Below, piece after piece: positions 1 to 9,079 of a stretch of DNA of 64,000 nt. The translations under genes were made by a program, and so were the position numbers. This DNA is from JANWVO01 sp964458495 (lineage in GTDB: Bacteria > Acidobacteriota > Terriglobia > Bryobacterales > Bryobacteraceae), in the NCBI GenBank assembly GCA_964458495.1, contig CAYWJB010000018.1, forward strand, positions 8,633-72,632. The letters run 5' to 3'. Each line of letters opens with the position of its first letter. Positions within the stretch are counted from its first letter, which is position 1. Below the pieces are notes generated by a model. That model made no database searches. It was not told the origin of the DNA and saw only the letters and a program-made list of their open reading frames with translations.

Positions 1-2
1 CC

Positions 3-941
3 CGGCTCCGGGTGCTGCCGGGAGACCTGCTGCTGGCGCGCGGCGCGCCGCCGGCGGAGGCGCGCGCGGCCTATCAGCGGGCGATCGAGGAGCGCCCTGG
101 TCCTCTGGCCTTCGAGGGGCTCGGGCTGGCGCTGCTTGCCGAGGGCGCAAAGGAGGAGGCGCGGCAGGCGTTCGAGGCCATGAGGAAGCTCATGGATCCG
201 CAGCGCGACTCTTGCGCCCGCGGGCTGCTCGAGCTCGGATTGTTCGAGGAGGCGGCTCGGAAGAATCCCCGCTGGGCGGAGCCGTACCTGCGCGCGGCCG
301 GGCGCGAACCCGGGCCGGTGCGGCAAGCGTATCTTTTGAAAAAAGCGGCGGAATTGCGGCCGCGAGATTCCGCCATTTGGGAGAAATTGGCCAGGGCTCA
401 GACCGAAGCCAAACAGTACGCCGACGCGGAAAAAAGCTGGCGCGCGGCCGAGCGTGTCGCTGCAAGCGAACAGGAGCGTGCGCGGATCGTGGCCGCGAGG
501 GAAGCGTTCGAACAGGCGCGCTTCGAGGCCGAGGCCGCCGAGCGGGCGCGCCGCCGCAAGGAAGAGCAGGACGAGCTGGAGCGGCTGAAAAAAGAGGCGC
601 TCGAGCGGATCCGGGCGGCGGAGCAGAAGGCCAGCCAGGGAGGGCTCGAGGGAAAGAAGATCGAACAGTGGTGGGAGGGTCCGCCCGCGCAGACATTCAC
701 GGGAGTCCTGGAGAGTGTGCAGTGCCAGGGGCGCCGCGCGCGCCTCGTCTTGCGGGATCCGGCGGGCAAGCCCGTCGCCATGTCCGTCTCCGACGCGGGC
801 AAGGTCGTGGTGCTCGGCGCCGGGCATGAGCAGGTGCAGTTGGCTTGCGGACCCCAGAAGCCGCCGCGGCGTGTGAAGGTCGAGTACACAGCCAAGGGCG
901 GCGCCGCTGCCGAAGTCCTTTCCATCGAGTTCCTGCCATGA
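3..941 (+). CDS. TPR-repeat protein, 5' end outside window
   Basis: The frame is already open at the left edge (codons for R-L-R precede the GTG at 12), so only the C-terminal part of a longer protein is seen. The first ~150 visible residues look like tetratricopeptide helices (AAYQRAIEERP, YADAEKSWRAAE). A charged Glu/Lys/Arg coiled coil follows (about 165-205), then a ~95-residue C-terminal domain that begins near EQWWEGPP and seems beta-rich. TPR proteins usually scaffold other proteins; no specific partner can be named. The stop TGA overlaps the ATG of the MFS gene (ATGA), so the two are translationally coupled. The C-terminal domain is not one I recognise. Confidence 0.7.
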   Translation, partial: RLRVLPGDLLLARGAPPAEARAAYQRAIEERPGPLAFEGLGLALLAEGAKEEARQAFEAMRKLMDPQRDSCARGLLELGLFEEAARKNPRWAEPYLRAAGREPGPVRQAYLLKKAAELRPRDSAIWEKLARAQTEAKQYADAEKSWRAAERVAASEQERARIVAAREAFEQARFEAEAAERARRRKEEQDELERLKKEALERIRAAEQKASQGGLEGKKIEQWWEGPPAQTFTGVLESVQCQGRRARLVLRDPAGKPVAMSVSDAGKVVVLGAGHEQVQLACGPQKPPRRVKVEYTAKGGAAAEVLSIEFLP

Positions 942-2140
942 CAGGCCGGCTGCGGTGGCTGGCGATCGGGGTGTTCGCCCTGGCCAATGCGGTGAATTTT
1001 ATGGATCGCCAGATCCTGGCCGCATTGGCGCCCCAATTGATGGCGGAATTCGGCCTCACCGCGGCCGGATATGGCGACGTGATTCTGGCGTTTTCCGTGG
1101 CTTATGCCGCCGGCGCTCCGCTGGCCGGCTGGCTGATCGACCGGGTGGGCCTGCGCTGGGGCAGTTCGCTGGCCGTCGGGTTGTGGTCGCTCGCCGGGAT
1201 GGCCACCGGCTGGGTGAACTCCTTGTGGGCGCTGATGGCGTGCCGCGCGGTCCTGGGACTGGGAGAAGCCGGGGGAGTTCCATCCACGGGCAAGGCCTCC
1301 GCCATCTACCTCCCGCCGCGGGAGCGCGCCCTCGGCAGCGCGGTCTTCCAGATTGGACTCACCGCCGGCGCGATTCTTGCTCCCGTGGCGGCGCAGTGGA
1401 TCGCGCGCGCTTACGGCTGGCGCGCCGCATTCGTCCTGCTGGGCGCGGCGGGGCTGATGTGGATCCCCGTCTGGCTGGCAGTGGAACGCCGCGTCCCTGC
1501 TGTGGCAGCGCCGGCGGGCGCCCGCGACTCGGGCATCGGTGGAATCCTGGCGGACCGGCGCTACTGGGCGCTGCTGGCCGCCAACGTCCTGCTCATGGCC
1601 GTGTATTCGCTGTGGGTGAACTGGACGACTGTGTTTCTGGTGCGCGAGCACGGCTTGCCTCAGTCGGTGGCGAACTACCGGTTTGCATGGATCCCTCCGA
1701 TCTTCGCCACCTTGGGCGGACTGGCCGGAGGCTGGCTCGCGTTGCGCTGGTCCGCCGGCATGGACGACGTGACCCCGGCGCGGATGCGCACCATGTTGCT
1801 GGCTTCCCTGCTGCTCGTGTGCGGTGCCGCTGTGCCGTGGATGCCCTCCGCGGGCTGGGCGACTGCGATGATCTGCCTCTCCTTCTTCGCATGCGTGGCC
1901 TCGAGCGTGAACATCTACGCCATGCCTCTCGATCTGTTCGGCGCGCGGCGGGCGGCGTTCGCCGTCTCCGGCCTGACGGCGGCCTACGGCGCCTTGCAGG
2001 GCGTCTTCTCCGCCGCCGCGGGGCGCGTGGTGGACCGCTACGGCTTCGCGCCTGTTTGCGTGGCCGCCGCCGTGATGCCGCTGGCGGGCTGGGCTGTTCT
2101 GCGGCTCGCGCTCGGCACACGGCAGGAGGCGCGGCAGTGA
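938..2140 (+). CDS. MFS transporter (ACS/hexuronate-like family)
   Basis: A 400-residue inner-membrane protein with about 12 hydrophobic segments. The first helix ends in NFMDRQ, a signature of the anion:cation symporter branch of the major facilitator superfamily (ExuT/GudP relatives). The loop GWLIDRVGLRWG matches the conserved MFS loop 2-3 motif, and RAVLGLGEAGGVPSTGK the helix-4 region. Substrates in this branch are mostly organic anions such as hexuronates, but nothing here fixes the substrate. ATG 938 is chosen because it overlaps the upstream stop as ATGA; an in-frame upstream extension to 845 would overlap the TPR gene by about 95 bp. The stop TGA overlaps the GTG of the next gene. 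Confidence 0.85.
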   Translation: MTGRLRWLAIGVFALANAVNFMDRQILAALAPQLMAEFGLTAAGYGDVILAFSVAYAAGAPLAGWLIDRVGLRWGSSLAVGLWSLAGMATGWVNSLWALMACRAVLGLGEAGGVPSTGKASAIYLPPRERALGSAVFQIGLTAGAILAPVAAQWIARAYGWRAAFVLLGAAGLMWIPVWLAVERRVPAVAAPAGARDSGIGGILADRRYWALLAANVLLMAVYSLWVNWTTVFLVREHGLPQSVANYRFAWIPPIFATLGGLAGGWLALRWSAGMDDVTPARMRTMLLASLLLVCGAAVPWMPSAGWATAMICLSFFACVASSVNIYAMPLDLFGARRAAFAVSGLTAAYGALQGVFSAAAGRVVDRYGFAPVCVAAAVMPLAGWAVLRLALGTRQEARQ

Positions 2141-3738
2141 AGCGCTGGCTCAAGCGCCTCCTGTTCTGCCTCCTCGGCAAGGATCCGCACGCCGCCGTCC
2201 TCGTCCTCGGCGATGGTCCGCACGAAGACGAAATACGGCGGCTCGTCAGCGACGCCCCGGTGCTCCTCGTCGCCCTGCCGCAAGGAGACGCGGGCGAGGC
2301 GTGGCTCGCCTTGCGACGCGCGGCGCGCGGCCGGCGAGTGGCCCTTTGCGCTGTCCGGCTGGAGGACCGCCGGGCGCTGGCGGCGGCTCTGGCCGCGTTC
2401 CCGTCCCGCGTCCTGGCTTTCAATTCGCGCCTCGAGCGCCACCATCTCCATTGGCGCGAACCGCTGGCGTCGATCCTCTTCCTTTGCGGCGTTCCGCGAG
2501 ACCGCATCTTCCTCCGCCCGGCGTGGCTGTTCCCCTTCCGCCGCGAACGCAGCGCGCTGCCGCATGATTGGAAGGACGCCGGCGGCCGCGGGTTCCGTCC
2601 GGGCGCCCCGCGCGCCGCCGTGCTCACGCCCTACCTGCCCTGGCCGCTCTCGCACGGCGGCGCCGTCCGGTTGTACAACCTGCTGCGGAAATGTTCGGAA
2701 CGTTTCGACATCGTTCTGTTCGGATTCGAGGAAGGCCAGACGCCCGCCGACCTGGACAAGCTCGCCCGCTTCTGCGCGGCCGTGTTCACGGCCGGCAAGC
2801 CCCGCTACCGCGAGCCGCGCTGGTCCACGCTGTCGCCTCCGGAGGCGTGCGAGTTTTTCACGCCCGGGCTCGAGGGCGGGCTTCGGGAGAAGATGCGCGC
2901 CCTCGGCGTGCCCCTGCTTCAGGCCGAATACACGCAGATGGCCCGCTACAGGCCTGACGTGCTGGTCGAACATGACGTGACGTGGGACCTGTTCGCGCAG
3001 GTGCACGAGCGGCGGCGCACGCTGTCTTCCTGGTGGGACCTGTGGCGGTGGCGGCGCTTCGAGACCCGCGCCGTCCGCGCGGCGCGGCGCGTCGTTGTCA
3101 TGAGCGACAAGGACGCCGCTCTTCTTGGCCTGCCGGGCAAGACCGCGGTCGTGCCCAACGGAGTGGACCTGGAAAGATTCCGGGCCGCACCGGAGCGGGA
3201 AGGCGGCCCCCCGGAGCTGCTCTTCGTCGGCTCGTTCCGCCATTTCCCGAACGTGCGCGCGTTCGAGTTCCTTCTCGACGAGGTGTGGCCGCGGCTGCGC
3301 GGTCTCGACGTGCGGCTCACTGTGGTGGCCGGTCCGGAGCCCGGGCTGTACTGGCGCCCGAGGCCGCTGGAGAAACGGATCACGATGCACGCCTTCGTCG
3401 CCGATGTCCAGCCGCTGTATGAGCGGGCCACGCTCGTTCTGATCCCCACCGTCGTCTCCGCAGGCACGAACCTGAAGGCCCTGGAGGCGATGGCCTCGCA
3501 ACGGGCCATCGTGTCCACGCCTTCGGGTGTGGCGGGGCTGGGGCTCATCCACGGCGAGAGCGTGTGGGTGGCGGAGACGGGAGAGGAGTTCGCGGCCGGC
3601 GTCCTGCAACTGCTCTCGGACCCGGCTCTGCGAAGGCGCCTGGCGGAGGCGGCGCGGCGGCATGCGGAACAGAACTACTCCTGGGAAGCCGTGGCGCAAA
3701 GGCAGATGGAGCTATGGGAATCGTTGTGCGCCCGATGA
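2137..3738 (+). CDS. glycosyltransferase family 4 protein
   Basis: A 533-residue protein. An N-terminal part of about 150 residues has no family I recognise. It is followed by a GT4/GT-B fold: LTPYLPWPLSHGGAVRLYNL is the usual N-lobe start, VVPNGVDLERF the central motif, LLFVGSFRHFPN the start of the C-lobe, and VSAGTNLKALEAMA the nucleotide-sugar-binding helix. It probably transfers a sugar to a cell-envelope or polysaccharide acceptor on the cytoplasmic side. The GTG at 2137 overlaps the MFS stop (GTGA). The long N-terminal extension is the odd point; GT4 enzymes are commonly 350-420 residues. Donor and acceptor are unknown. Confidence 0.85.
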   Translation: MKRWLKRLLFCLLGKDPHAAVLVLGDGPHEDEIRRLVSDAPVLLVALPQGDAGEAWLALRRAARGRRVALCAVRLEDRRALAAALAAFPSRVLAFNSRLERHHLHWREPLASILFLCGVPRDRIFLRPAWLFPFRRERSALPHDWKDAGGRGFRPGAPRAAVLTPYLPWPLSHGGAVRLYNLLRKCSERFDIVLFGFEEGQTPADLDKLARFCAAVFTAGKPRYREPRWSTLSPPEACEFFTPGLEGGLREKMRALGVPLLQAEYTQMARYRPDVLVEHDVTWDLFAQVHERRRTLSSWWDLWRWRRFETRAVRAARRVVVMSDKDAALLGLPGKTAVVPNGVDLERFRAAPEREGGPPELLFVGSFRHFPNVRAFEFLLDEVWPRLRGLDVRLTVVAGPEPGLYWRPRPLEKRITMHAFVADVQPLYERATLVLIPTVVSAGTNLKALEAMASQRAIVSTPSGVAGLGLIHGESVWVAETGEEFAAGVLQLLSDPALRRRLAEAARRHAEQNYSWEAVAQRQMELWESLCAR

Positions 3739-4145
3739 GAGAGGACGACGCCGAAGCGCTCGCCGCTGTGCTGCGCGCCTGTCCGGAAGCGGCGCAATGG
3801 CCGCCCGGGGCGGGGCAGGGAAGGACCGTGCTGGTGGCGGAAGACGGCGGCGAAGTGGAGGGCTTTGCCGTCTGGCAGGAGCTGCCGGAGGGCGAGGCGG
3901 AGCTGTTGAACCTCGCCGTGCATCCCCGCGCCCGCAGGCGCGGCGTCGGGCGGGCGCTGGTGGAAGCCGCCGGGACGCGCCGCGCATGGCTCGAGGTGCG
4001 CGCCTCCAATGAAGGCGCGATCCGCTTCTATCAGTCGCTTGGATTCAGTGTCTGCGGCAGGCGGCGGCTCTATTATCGCGATCCGGAGGAGGACGCGGTG
4101 CTGATGGCGCGGGAGCCGCGCGGCGAGCGTGGCTCGCTCGGCTGA
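3714..4145 (+). CDS. rimI: RimI-like GNAT N-acetyltransferase
   Basis: A 143-residue single-domain GNAT protein. The acetyl-CoA loop is RRRGVGRALVEAA. The C-terminal half (LEVRASNEGAIRFYQSLGF, then GRRRLYYRDPEEDAVLMARE) follows the RimI pattern of ribosomal-protein S18 N-alpha-acetyltransferases closely. The ATG at 3714 lies 25 bp inside the glycosyltransferase gene, so it is translated as the last gene of this overlapping run. Family membership is clear; whether S18 is the true substrate cannot be read from sequence, and no tsaB or tsaD neighbour is present to support it. Confidence 0.75.
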   Translation: MGIVVRPMREDDAEALAAVLRACPEAAQWPPGAGQGRTVLVAEDGGEVEGFAVWQELPEGEAELLNLAVHPRARRRGVGRALVEAAGTRRAWLEVRASNEGAIRFYQSLGFSVCGRRRLYYRDPEEDAVLMAREPRGERGSLG

Positions 4146-4200
4146 TACCGTCTGGATCCCGGAGTCGCCCGCGTTCCTGCGCCGCCCCGGGCGTCGCGGC

Positions 4201-4206
4201 TAGAAT
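4201..4206 (+). promoter_or_regulatory. -10 box TAGAAT, leaderless-type
   Basis: TAGAAT ends 7 nt before the ATG at 4214. A start site 6-7 nt downstream would coincide with the start codon. No good -35 or Shine-Dalgarno is visible. The same arrangement recurs at other genes in this window. Confidence 0.5.
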
Positions 4207-4213
4207 ACGCTTC

Positions 4214-5785
4214 ATGCGAAATCCCGCGTGGCTGGCCCTGCTCGTGATGCCCCTGTGGGCGCAGCCCTACGACATCCTCATCCGCGGCGCGCGCCTCATC
4301 GACGGAACCGGCGCGCCCTGGTTCCGCGCCGGCGTGGCTGTGCGCGGCGATACGATCGCCGCGATCGGAAAGCTGGATGGCGCGGCGGCAAAGGAGGTGA
4401 TCGACGCCAAAGGGCTGGTGCTGGCGCCGGGATTCATCGACGCGCACAGCCACGCGCTTGCCGGGCTGCGGCGCCACCCCGGCGCCGGGAACCTCATCCT
4501 GCAGGGCGTGACGACGGTGATCGAGGGACAGGATGGAAGCTCGCCGCTGCCTCTTGGCCCTGTCCTGGACGAGATGGACCGCCTGCGCCCGGCGGTGAAC
4601 ATCGCGTTTTTTGCCGGACATGGCGCCATCAGGCAGCGTGTGATGCAGACTGAAATGCGCGCGCCGTCGCCCGAAGAACTCGACCGCATGAAGGAACTCC
4701 TGCGGCAGGCGATGCTCGACGGCGCGATGGGGCTCTCCACCGGACTGTTTTACGTTCCCGGCAACTACGCGAGCACTGAAGAAGTGGTGGAGCTGGCGCG
4801 CGTGGCCGGAGCGCTGGGCGGGATTCATATCTCGCACATGCGCGACGAGACGTCCGGAGTGCTGGACAGCGTGGCGGAGACGATCCGCATCGGCGAGCAG
4901 GGCGGTCTTCCGACACAGATCACGCACCACAAGATCATCGGCAAGGCCAGCTGGGGCAAGAGCCGGGAGACGCTGCGGATGGTGGAAGAGGCCCGCGCGC
5001 GCGGCGTGGACGTCACGCTGGACGCGTATCCGTACACGGCTTCTTCCACCGGCACGGGCGCGCTGTTTCCCCAGTGGGCGCTTTCGGGCGGCGCCCAGGC
5101 TCTGGAAGAGCGGCTGGCGGCGCCGGAGACGCGGGCGCGCATCCGCGCCGAGATCGTGCGGCGGATTCTGGAAGACCGCGGCGGCGGAGATCCGGCCAAC
5201 GTGGTTCTTGCCGGCTGCCGCTTCGATCCCGCGCTGGCGGGCAAGTCGCTGGCGGACCTTGCGCGGGCGCGCGGCATGGCTCCCACGGCGGAGAACGCAG
5301 CCGACATCGCCATTGAACTGCAGCGCAAGGGCGGATGCTCGGCCGTCTACCATGCCATCAGTGAAGACGACGTGGAGCGCGTGCTTGCCTGCCGCTGGAC
5401 GATGGTGGCATCGGACGGCGGCGTCATGGCGCCGGGCGAGGGGGCGCCGCACCCGCGCAGTTATGGCACGTTCGCGCGTGTGCTGGGCCGCTACGTGCGC
5501 GAGCGGCGGCTGCTGGGACTGGAAGAGGCCGTGTGGAAGATGACCGGACTGCCGGCGCAACGGATGGGCCTGTGGGACCGCGGGCTGCTGCGGCCGGGCA
5601 TGCGTGCGGACCTCGTGCTGTTTGATCCGGACACGATCCGCGACCGCGCCACGTTTGAGGCGCCGCACCAGTACGCGGAGGGCGTGGAGGCGGTGTGGGT
5701 GAACGGCGTGGCGACGCTGGCGGGAGGGAAGCCCACCGGACGGCGCGGGGGGCGCGCGTTGCGGGGCCCGGCGGGGCGGCGGTGA
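4214..5785 (+). CDS. exported N-acyl-D-amino-acid deacylase family amidohydrolase
   Basis: A 523-residue metal-dependent hydrolase of the D-aminoacylase/amidohydrolase superfamily. An N-terminal signal peptide (NPAWLALLVMPLWAQ) puts it in the periplasm or outside. The beta-barrel start YDILIRGARLIDGTG is followed by the metal-binding HxH in FIDAHSHAL; further metal-ligand regions are HISHMRDE and QITHHKIIG, with the late Asp in VASDGG. Known members remove the acyl group from N-acyl-D-amino acids or act on dihydropyrimidine-like substrates; the substrate here is not determined. It is monocistronic and converges on frr. Confidence 0.85.
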   Translation: MRNPAWLALLVMPLWAQPYDILIRGARLIDGTGAPWFRAGVAVRGDTIAAIGKLDGAAAKEVIDAKGLVLAPGFIDAHSHALAGLRRHPGAGNLILQGVTTVIEGQDGSSPLPLGPVLDEMDRLRPAVNIAFFAGHGAIRQRVMQTEMRAPSPEELDRMKELLRQAMLDGAMGLSTGLFYVPGNYASTEEVVELARVAGALGGIHISHMRDETSGVLDSVAETIRIGEQGGLPTQITHHKIIGKASWGKSRETLRMVEEARARGVDVTLDAYPYTASSTGTGALFPQWALSGGAQALEERLAAPETRARIRAEIVRRILEDRGGGDPANVVLAGCRFDPALAGKSLADLARARGMAPTAENAADIAIELQRKGGCSAVYHAISEDDVERVLACRWTMVASDGGVMAPGEGAPHPRSYGTFARVLGRYVRERRLLGLEEAVWKMTGLPAQRMGLWDRGLLRPGMRADLVLFDPDTIRDRATFEAPHQYAEGVEAVWVNGVATLAGGKPTGRRGGRALRGPAGRR

Positions 5786-5796
5786 GCCAGACAAAT

Positions 5797-5818
5797 GGGG
5801 CGCGCCGCAGCGCGCCCC
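5797..5818. terminator. perfect hairpin between convergent genes
   Basis: A 9-bp perfect stem (GGGGCGCGC / GCGCGCCCC) with a 4-nt CGCA loop sits in the 55-bp gap between the amidohydrolase stop and the frr stop. Read on the minus strand it is followed by ATTTGT, a weak U tract. It probably serves both genes. Confidence 0.6.
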
Positions 5819-5840
5819 TGGAAAGAAAAGCGGACTGGAA

Positions 5841-6446
5841 CTACTTGACCTCGAGAATGTCCTTCTCCTTCACCTTGGCCAGCTGATCCACCTTGCCGAT
5901 GTAGGAGTCGGTCATCTTCTGGATCTCGTCGAGGGCGCGCCGCTCGTCGTCCTCGCTAATGAGCTTATCCTTGTAGAGCTTCTTGACTGCTTCGTTGGCG
6001 TCGCGCCGGACGTTGCGCACCGCGACGCGGTGCTCTTCGGCGACGTGATGGAGGTGCTTGACCAGCTCCTTGCGGCGCTCTTCCGTCAGCGACGGAATGG
6101 GGACGCGGATGATCTTTCCGTCGTTGGAGGGGTTCAGGCCGAGATCGGAGGCGCGAATGGCCTTCTCGATGGCGCTGATCTGGCTGACGTCGTACGGCTG
6201 AATGGTCACCATGCTGGGTTCGGGCACATGGAGGGTCGCCAGATGGTTGATGGGCATCTGCGAACCGTAAGCATCCACCGTGATGCCATCGAAGAGGTTG
6301 ATGGAAGCTCTGCCGGTGCGGATCGAGGCCATCTCGTGCTGAAGGTCGGAAATGACCTTCTCCATCTTCGCCCGGGCGGCGTTCTCAACGTCCTTGACGC
6401 TCTGGAAGGCTCCTCCGGGAGCGGTGTTGGGTTGTCCTTGTTTCAT
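5841..6446 (-). CDS. frr: ribosome recycling factor
   Basis: Ribosome recycling factor, which with EF-G splits post-termination ribosomes. The 201-residue product contains the family motif EMASIRTGRAS near the N-terminus and, towards the C-terminus, VRNVRRDANEAVKKLYKD. It is ~15 residues longer than the usual 185 because of an N-terminal extension rich in Gln, Pro and Gly. The start ATG at 6446 overlaps the pyrH stop as ATGA, which supports this start over an internal one. It is the last gene of the rpsB-tsf-pyrH-frr order common in bacteria. Confidence 0.97.
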   Translation of the reverse strand: MKQGQPNTAPGGAFQSVKDVENAARAKMEKVISDLQHEMASIRTGRASINLFDGITVDAYGSQMPINHLATLHVPEPSMVTIQPYDVSQISAIEKAIRASDLGLNPSNDGKIIRVPIPSLTEERRKELVKHLHHVAEEHRVAVRNVRRDANEAVKKLYKDKLISEDDERRALDEIQKMTDSYIGKVDQLAKVKEKDILEVK

Positions 6447-7162
6447 AGCGCGTTTCCAATCAGCGTGCCGACGGGTTCGCCCATCGACATTCGCATTATA
6501 TTGCCCCGTTCGGTGAGGTTGAAAACGATGATGGGGAGCCCGTTGTCGCGGCACATCGCCACGGCGGAGGCGTCCATGACGCCCAGATTGCGGGCCAGGA
6601 CCTCGTCATAGGAGATGCGGTCGAAGCGCACTGCGTCGGGGTGCTTGCGGGGGTCCTTGTCGTAGACGCCGTCGACGCTGGTGGCTTTGGCCAGAACCTG
6701 CGCGCCGATCTCCAGAGCGCGCAGGCTGCCGGCGGAGTCGGTCGAGAAAAACGGGTTGGACGTGCCGCCGCCGAACAGCACGATGCGGCCCTTCTCGATG
6801 TGGCGCAGGGCGCGGCGGCGGATGTACGGTTCGGCCACCTGGTTCATGTGAATGGCGGTCATCACCCGGGTGGGCACGCCCTGCTTTTCGAGCGCGTCCT
6901 GCATGGCCAGGCAGTTGATGATGGTGGCGAGCATGCCGATGGTGTCGGCCTGCACGCGATCCATGTGGCGGGCGGCGGCGGCCGCGCCGCGGAAGAAGTT
7001 GCCACCGCCGATGACGATGCCGATCTCCACGCCCGCACGGTGCACCTCGGCCACCTCTTCGGCCAGGGACCGCGTGCGGTCCGGATCAATGCCGAAGGCG
7101 GCGCCGCCGGCCAGAACTTCGCCGCTCAGCTTCAGCAGAATGCGGCGGTAGCGAACGGGCAT
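6443..7162 (-). CDS. pyrH: UMP kinase
   Basis: Uridylate kinase of the amino-acid kinase fold (239 residues), which phosphorylates UMP to UDP in pyrimidine nucleotide synthesis. Diagnostic motifs are RILLKLSGEVLAG at the N-terminus, IVIGGGNFFRG for the phosphate-binding loop, and DKDPRKHPDA with FDRISYDEVL late in the protein. It lies 21 bp after tsf and overlaps frr by 4 bp, so the three genes form one operon. Length and motifs are normal for the family. Confidence 0.97.
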   Translation of the reverse strand: MPVRYRRILLKLSGEVLAGGAAFGIDPDRTRSLAEEVAEVHRAGVEIGIVIGGGNFFRGAAAAARHMDRVQADTIGMLATIINCLAMQDALEKQGVPTRVMTAIHMNQVAEPYIRRRALRHIEKGRIVLFGGGTSNPFFSTDSAGSLRALEIGAQVLAKATSVDGVYDKDPRKHPDAVRFDRISYDEVLARNLGVMDASAVAMCRDNGLPIIVFNLTERGNIMRMSMGEPVGTLIGNAL

Positions 7163-7183
7163 CGGGCGGCTCCTCCCGGAGAG

Positions 7184-8089
7184 CTACTCGGCCGCCGGTT
7201 CGTCGGCAGCAGCCGTCTCGCCCACTTTATACCGCAGGAAGCCGGCCAGCGCGATCTCGTCGCCCAGCTCCTTGCTCTTGTTGGCCAGAAGCTGCGAGAC
7301 CGGAACGGAGTCGTCCTTGATGAACGGCTGGTCCACCAGGCACACTTCGGAATAGAACTTTCCCAGGCGCCCTTCCACCACCTTGTCGACAATCTTCTCG
7401 GGCTTGCCTTCGGCCAGCGCGCGGGCGCGCTGGATCTCCTTCTCCTTGGCCAGCGCTTCAGGGCTGACGTCGCTCCTGTTCAGGAACTGCGGCGCCGAGG
7501 CGGCCACCTGCATGGCCAGGTCGTTGACGAGCTCGACGAAAGCGGGCTTGGTGCGGGTCCCGGGCTTCGAGCAGACCACGTCCACCACGGAGACCAGCTT
7601 GGCGCCGGGATGGACGTAGCCGCCCAACACGCCCTTCGCCTGGTGGACGGTGAAGCGCGGGATGCCCATGTTCTCGCCGATCTTGGCGATCAGGGCCGTG
7701 ATCCTTCCCTCGACCGTCACGCCGGGCTCGGCAATCGAGGGCAGCTGCTTCAGCTCCTCCACCGAGGCGGGCCGCTTGTCCAGGATGAGCTGCTTTACCT
7801 CTTCGACCAGCTTCTGGAAGTCTTCGGTCTTGGCGACAAAGTCGGTCTCGCAATTGACTTCGACAAGCACGGCGAGGTCGGCCGCCGGGGAGAGATGGAA
7901 ACCGATGAGCCCCTCCCTGGCGGAGCGGGAGGCCTTCTTGGCCGCCGTGGCAAGGCCGCGCTTGCGGAGAATCACCTGGGCCTCGTTGAAGTCGCCGTTG
8001 GCCTCGACGAGCGCCTTCTTGCACTCCATCATGCCGGCGCCCGTGAGGTCGCGGAGCTGTTTGACGAGTTGCGCACTGATTTCTGCCAT
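7184..8089 (-). CDS. tsf: translation elongation factor Ts
   Basis: EF-Ts, the nucleotide exchange factor for EF-Tu. The N-terminal UBA-like domain carries the signature LRDLTGAGMMECKKAL, followed by the TDFVAK motif (NCETDFVAKTEDF) of the core domain. Length (301 residues) fits EF-Ts with two core subdomains. It follows rpsB by 48 bp and precedes pyrH by 21 bp on the same strand. A GAGG Shine-Dalgarno precedes the ATG by 6 nt. Confidence 0.97.
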   Translation of the reverse strand: MAEISAQLVKQLRDLTGAGMMECKKALVEANGDFNEAQVILRKRGLATAAKKASRSAREGLIGFHLSPAADLAVLVEVNCETDFVAKTEDFQKLVEEVKQLILDKRPASVEELKQLPSIAEPGVTVEGRITALIAKIGENMGIPRFTVHQAKGVLGGYVHPGAKLVSVVDVVCSKPGTRTKPAFVELVNDLAMQVAASAPQFLNRSDVSPEALAKEKEIQRARALAEGKPEKIVDKVVEGRLGKFYSEVCLVDQPFIKDDSVPVSQLLANKSKELGDEIALAGFLRYKVGETAAADEPAAE

Positions 8090-8137
8090 GAAAAACCTCG
8101 CTGATATTCGGGCGTGGGAAAATGCGCCGGGCGGGCT

Positions 8138-9037
8138 TCAGACGGCCGGCTGGCCGGCCCCTTCGGCGGGCTCGTCGAGCGTTCCGCCCTTGTGTTTCGG
8201 CACGGAGACGCTCGGCAGGTCGAGATCGGCGATGCCCTCGGTGAGGACCTCTTCATGCAGCCGCGGATCGACATACTGCGCGTACTGCGACATGTCCTCG
8301 ACCGCGCCGTCGTCGGTGACGATCTCTTTCACCGCCGCGAAGTCCTGCTCGGTGGCCAGGGAGCGGCCCTCGAGAACGGCGTCGGCGATCTTCGAGGAGA
8401 ACAGCCGGATGGCGCGCAGCGCGTCGTCGTTGCCGGGGATCGGGTAGTCCACCAGGTCGGGATCGCAGTTGGTGTCGACGATGGCGACCACCGGGATGCC
8501 CAGGCGGCGCGCCTCGTGCACGGCGATCTCCTCCTTGTTGGAGTCAATGACGAACAACACGTCCGGCAGCGTCTCCATGTCGCGGATGCCGGCCAGGTTG
8601 GCCTGAAGCTTCTTGCGCTCGCGCTCGAGGTGGATGATCTCTTTCTTGGTGCGGCGCTCGCCCGCGCCCTCCTCGATCATCGCCTCCATCTCCTTCAGGC
8701 GCTTGATGGACTGCTTGACGGTGGCGAAGTTGGTCAGCAGCCCGCCCAGCCAGCGGTGGTTGACGTAATACATGCCGCAGCGGACGGCCTCTTCCTGAAT
8801 GGCCTCCTGCGCCTGGCGCTTGGTGCCGACGAACAGGAACGTCTTGCCCATTGCCGCCTGCTCGGCGACAAACCGCATGGCGTCCTTGAAAAGCTTGAGC
8901 GTCTTCTGAAGATCGATGATGTAGATCCCGTTGCGTTCGCCGAAGATATACTCTTTCATCTTCGGATTCCAGCGCTTGGTCTGGTGCCCGAAGTGAACGC
9001 CCGCTTCGAGCAATTCTTTCATGGAAATGGAAGGCAA
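8138..9037 (-). CDS. rpsB: 30S ribosomal protein S2
   Basis: Ribosomal protein S2 (299 residues, with an acidic C-terminal tail longer than the ~240-residue E. coli protein). The start region MKELLEAGVHFGHQ and the signature IPGNDDALRAI are diagnostic. The chosen start is TTG at 9037, giving MPSISMKELLEAG, because AAGGAG lies 5 nt upstream; the alternative ATG at 9022 would remove the residues homologues usually carry before MKELLEAG. A terminator-like hairpin at 9058-9079 lies directly upstream of the ribosome-binding site. Confidence 0.96.
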   Translation of the reverse strand: MPSISMKELLEAGVHFGHQTKRWNPKMKEYIFGERNGIYIIDLQKTLKLFKDAMRFVAEQAAMGKTFLFVGTKRQAQEAIQEEAVRCGMYYVNHRWLGGLLTNFATVKQSIKRLKEMEAMIEEGAGERRTKKEIIHLERERKKLQANLAGIRDMETLPDVLFVIDSNKEEIAVHEARRLGIPVVAIVDTNCDPDLVDYPIPGNDDALRAIRLFSSKIADAVLEGRSLATEQDFAAVKEIVTDDGAVEDMSQYAQYVDPRLHEEVLTEGIADLDLPSVSVPKHKGGTLDEPAEGAGQPAV

Positions 9038-9057
9038 GGTGTCTCCTTACTTCACAG

Positions 9058-9079
9058 AAAAAGCCGGCGGAAAACCGGC
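9058..9079 (-). terminator. terminator- or attenuator-like hairpin upstream of rpsB
   Basis: On the minus strand GCCGG pairs with CCGGC across a 7-nt loop and is followed by five Us. It lies downstream of rpsI and only about 10 nt upstream of the rpsB Shine-Dalgarno, so it could end the rplM-rpsI transcript or attenuate rpsB. Confidence 0.4.

Noticed and set aside
955..3738. 927-codon frame as one large protein
   Set aside because: The first ~390 codons are out of frame with the well-supported MFS gene; the glycosyltransferase starts at GTG 2137.
5841..6554. Longer RRF starting at 6554
   Set aside because: It would run ~110 bp into pyrH; the ATG at 6446 overlaps the pyrH stop as ATGA.
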